Below are positions 5,255 through 5,363 of a stretch of DNA of 5,363 nt, one piece after another. The stretch is from Actinomycetes bacterium (lineage in GTDB: Bacteria; Actinomycetota; Actinomycetes; Propionibacteriales; Nocardioidaceae): assembly GCA_023415395.1 (NCBI GenBank), contig JAEZKN010000260.1, forward strand, positions 1-5,363, in the 5' to 3' direction. Under the pieces are notes generated by a model. The model ran no database searches and was not told the DNA's origin. It saw only the letters and a list, made by a program, of their open reading frames with translations. The position numbers and the translations under genes are program-made. Numbering within the stretch: position 1 is the stretch's first letter; every line of letters begins with the position of its first letter.

Positions 5255-5363
5255 ATGCTGGTTCTGAGTCGTCGCCCGGGGGAGAGCGTCGTCCTCGGCG
5301 AGGACGTCACGATCACCATCCTCGAGGTCCGGGGCGACGTCAGGCTCTCGCCCTGCGCTGGCT
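5255..5363 (+). CDS. csrA: Carbon storage regulator CsrA, 5' part (cut by window end)
   Basis: CsrA is a small dimeric RNA-binding protein that binds GGA-containing hairpins in leaders and blocks translation; in bacteria with FliW its main known target is flagellin mRNA. The first 36 residues are present. MLVLSRRPGESVVLGEDVTI at 1-20 and ILEVRGDV at 22-29 match the family closely, including the strand-1 residues L4 and R6 used in RNA contact. From residue 30 the reading (RLSPCAG) departs from the expected (V)R-(I/L/V)-G-x-(D/N)-AP: one residue seems missing and the GxDAP motif is absent. This affects only the last 20 or so bases before the edge, and may be sequence error, a chimeric end, or a real change. 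The C-terminal RNA-contact residues (R44 region) lie outside the window. No Shine-Dalgarno is seen; ATG 5255 is fixed by the conserved N-terminus. Confidence 0.9.
   Translation, partial: MLVLSRRPGESVVLGEDVTITILEVRGDVRLSPCAG

Overview
The window is a stretch of a flagellar gene cluster from a GC-rich bacterium (roughly 70% G+C by eye; strong G/C bias at third codon positions). GTG starts, an actinobacterial-style FlgK N-terminus and a WhiG/FliA-type sigma factor point to a motile member of the Actinomycetota, perhaps Nocardioides-like. The genus is an inference and cannot be settled from the sequence alone.

Layout. On the minus strand, reading right to left, are a sigma-28 family sigma factor gene (958-1803, possibly starting at 1833) and then a compact flagellin gene (33-824). 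The flagellin gene has its own promoter and a structured leader in the 133-base gap before it. A 6-bp hairpin at 1-15, just beyond the flagellin stop, may be part of its terminator. A divergent intergenic region of about 250 bases (1804-2052) holds two candidate sigma-28 promoters facing right. To the right, on the plus strand, is a tight operon: flgN (2053-2529), flgK (2533-3897), flgL (3897-4787), fliW (4795-5217) and the 5' part of csrA (5255 to the window edge). Gaps are 3 bases, a 1-base overlap, 7 bases and 37 bases.

How the genes work together. The sigma factor should direct RNA polymerase to late flagellar promoters. Both transcripts in the window carry a matching TCAG-N15-(G/C)CCGAT element, so flagellin and the flgN operon are probably co-activated. 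FlgN is the export chaperone for FlgK and FlgL, which form the hook-filament junction on which flagellin polymerises. FliW and CsrA form the post-transcriptional flagellin-homeostasis switch known from Bacillus: CsrA represses flagellin translation, FliW antagonises CsrA, and unexported flagellin binds FliW.

The most interesting signal is in the flagellin leader (825-890, minus strand). It can fold into three consecutive hairpins. The first presents a hexaloop of the ANGGAN type recognised by CsrA. The last presents a second GGA in its loop while burying the Shine-Dalgarno sequence in its stem. With fliW-csrA on the same locus, this suggests that the CsrA/FliW/flagellin feedback loop operates in this actinobacterium. 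No mobile element, CRISPR array, tRNA or rRNA was seen.
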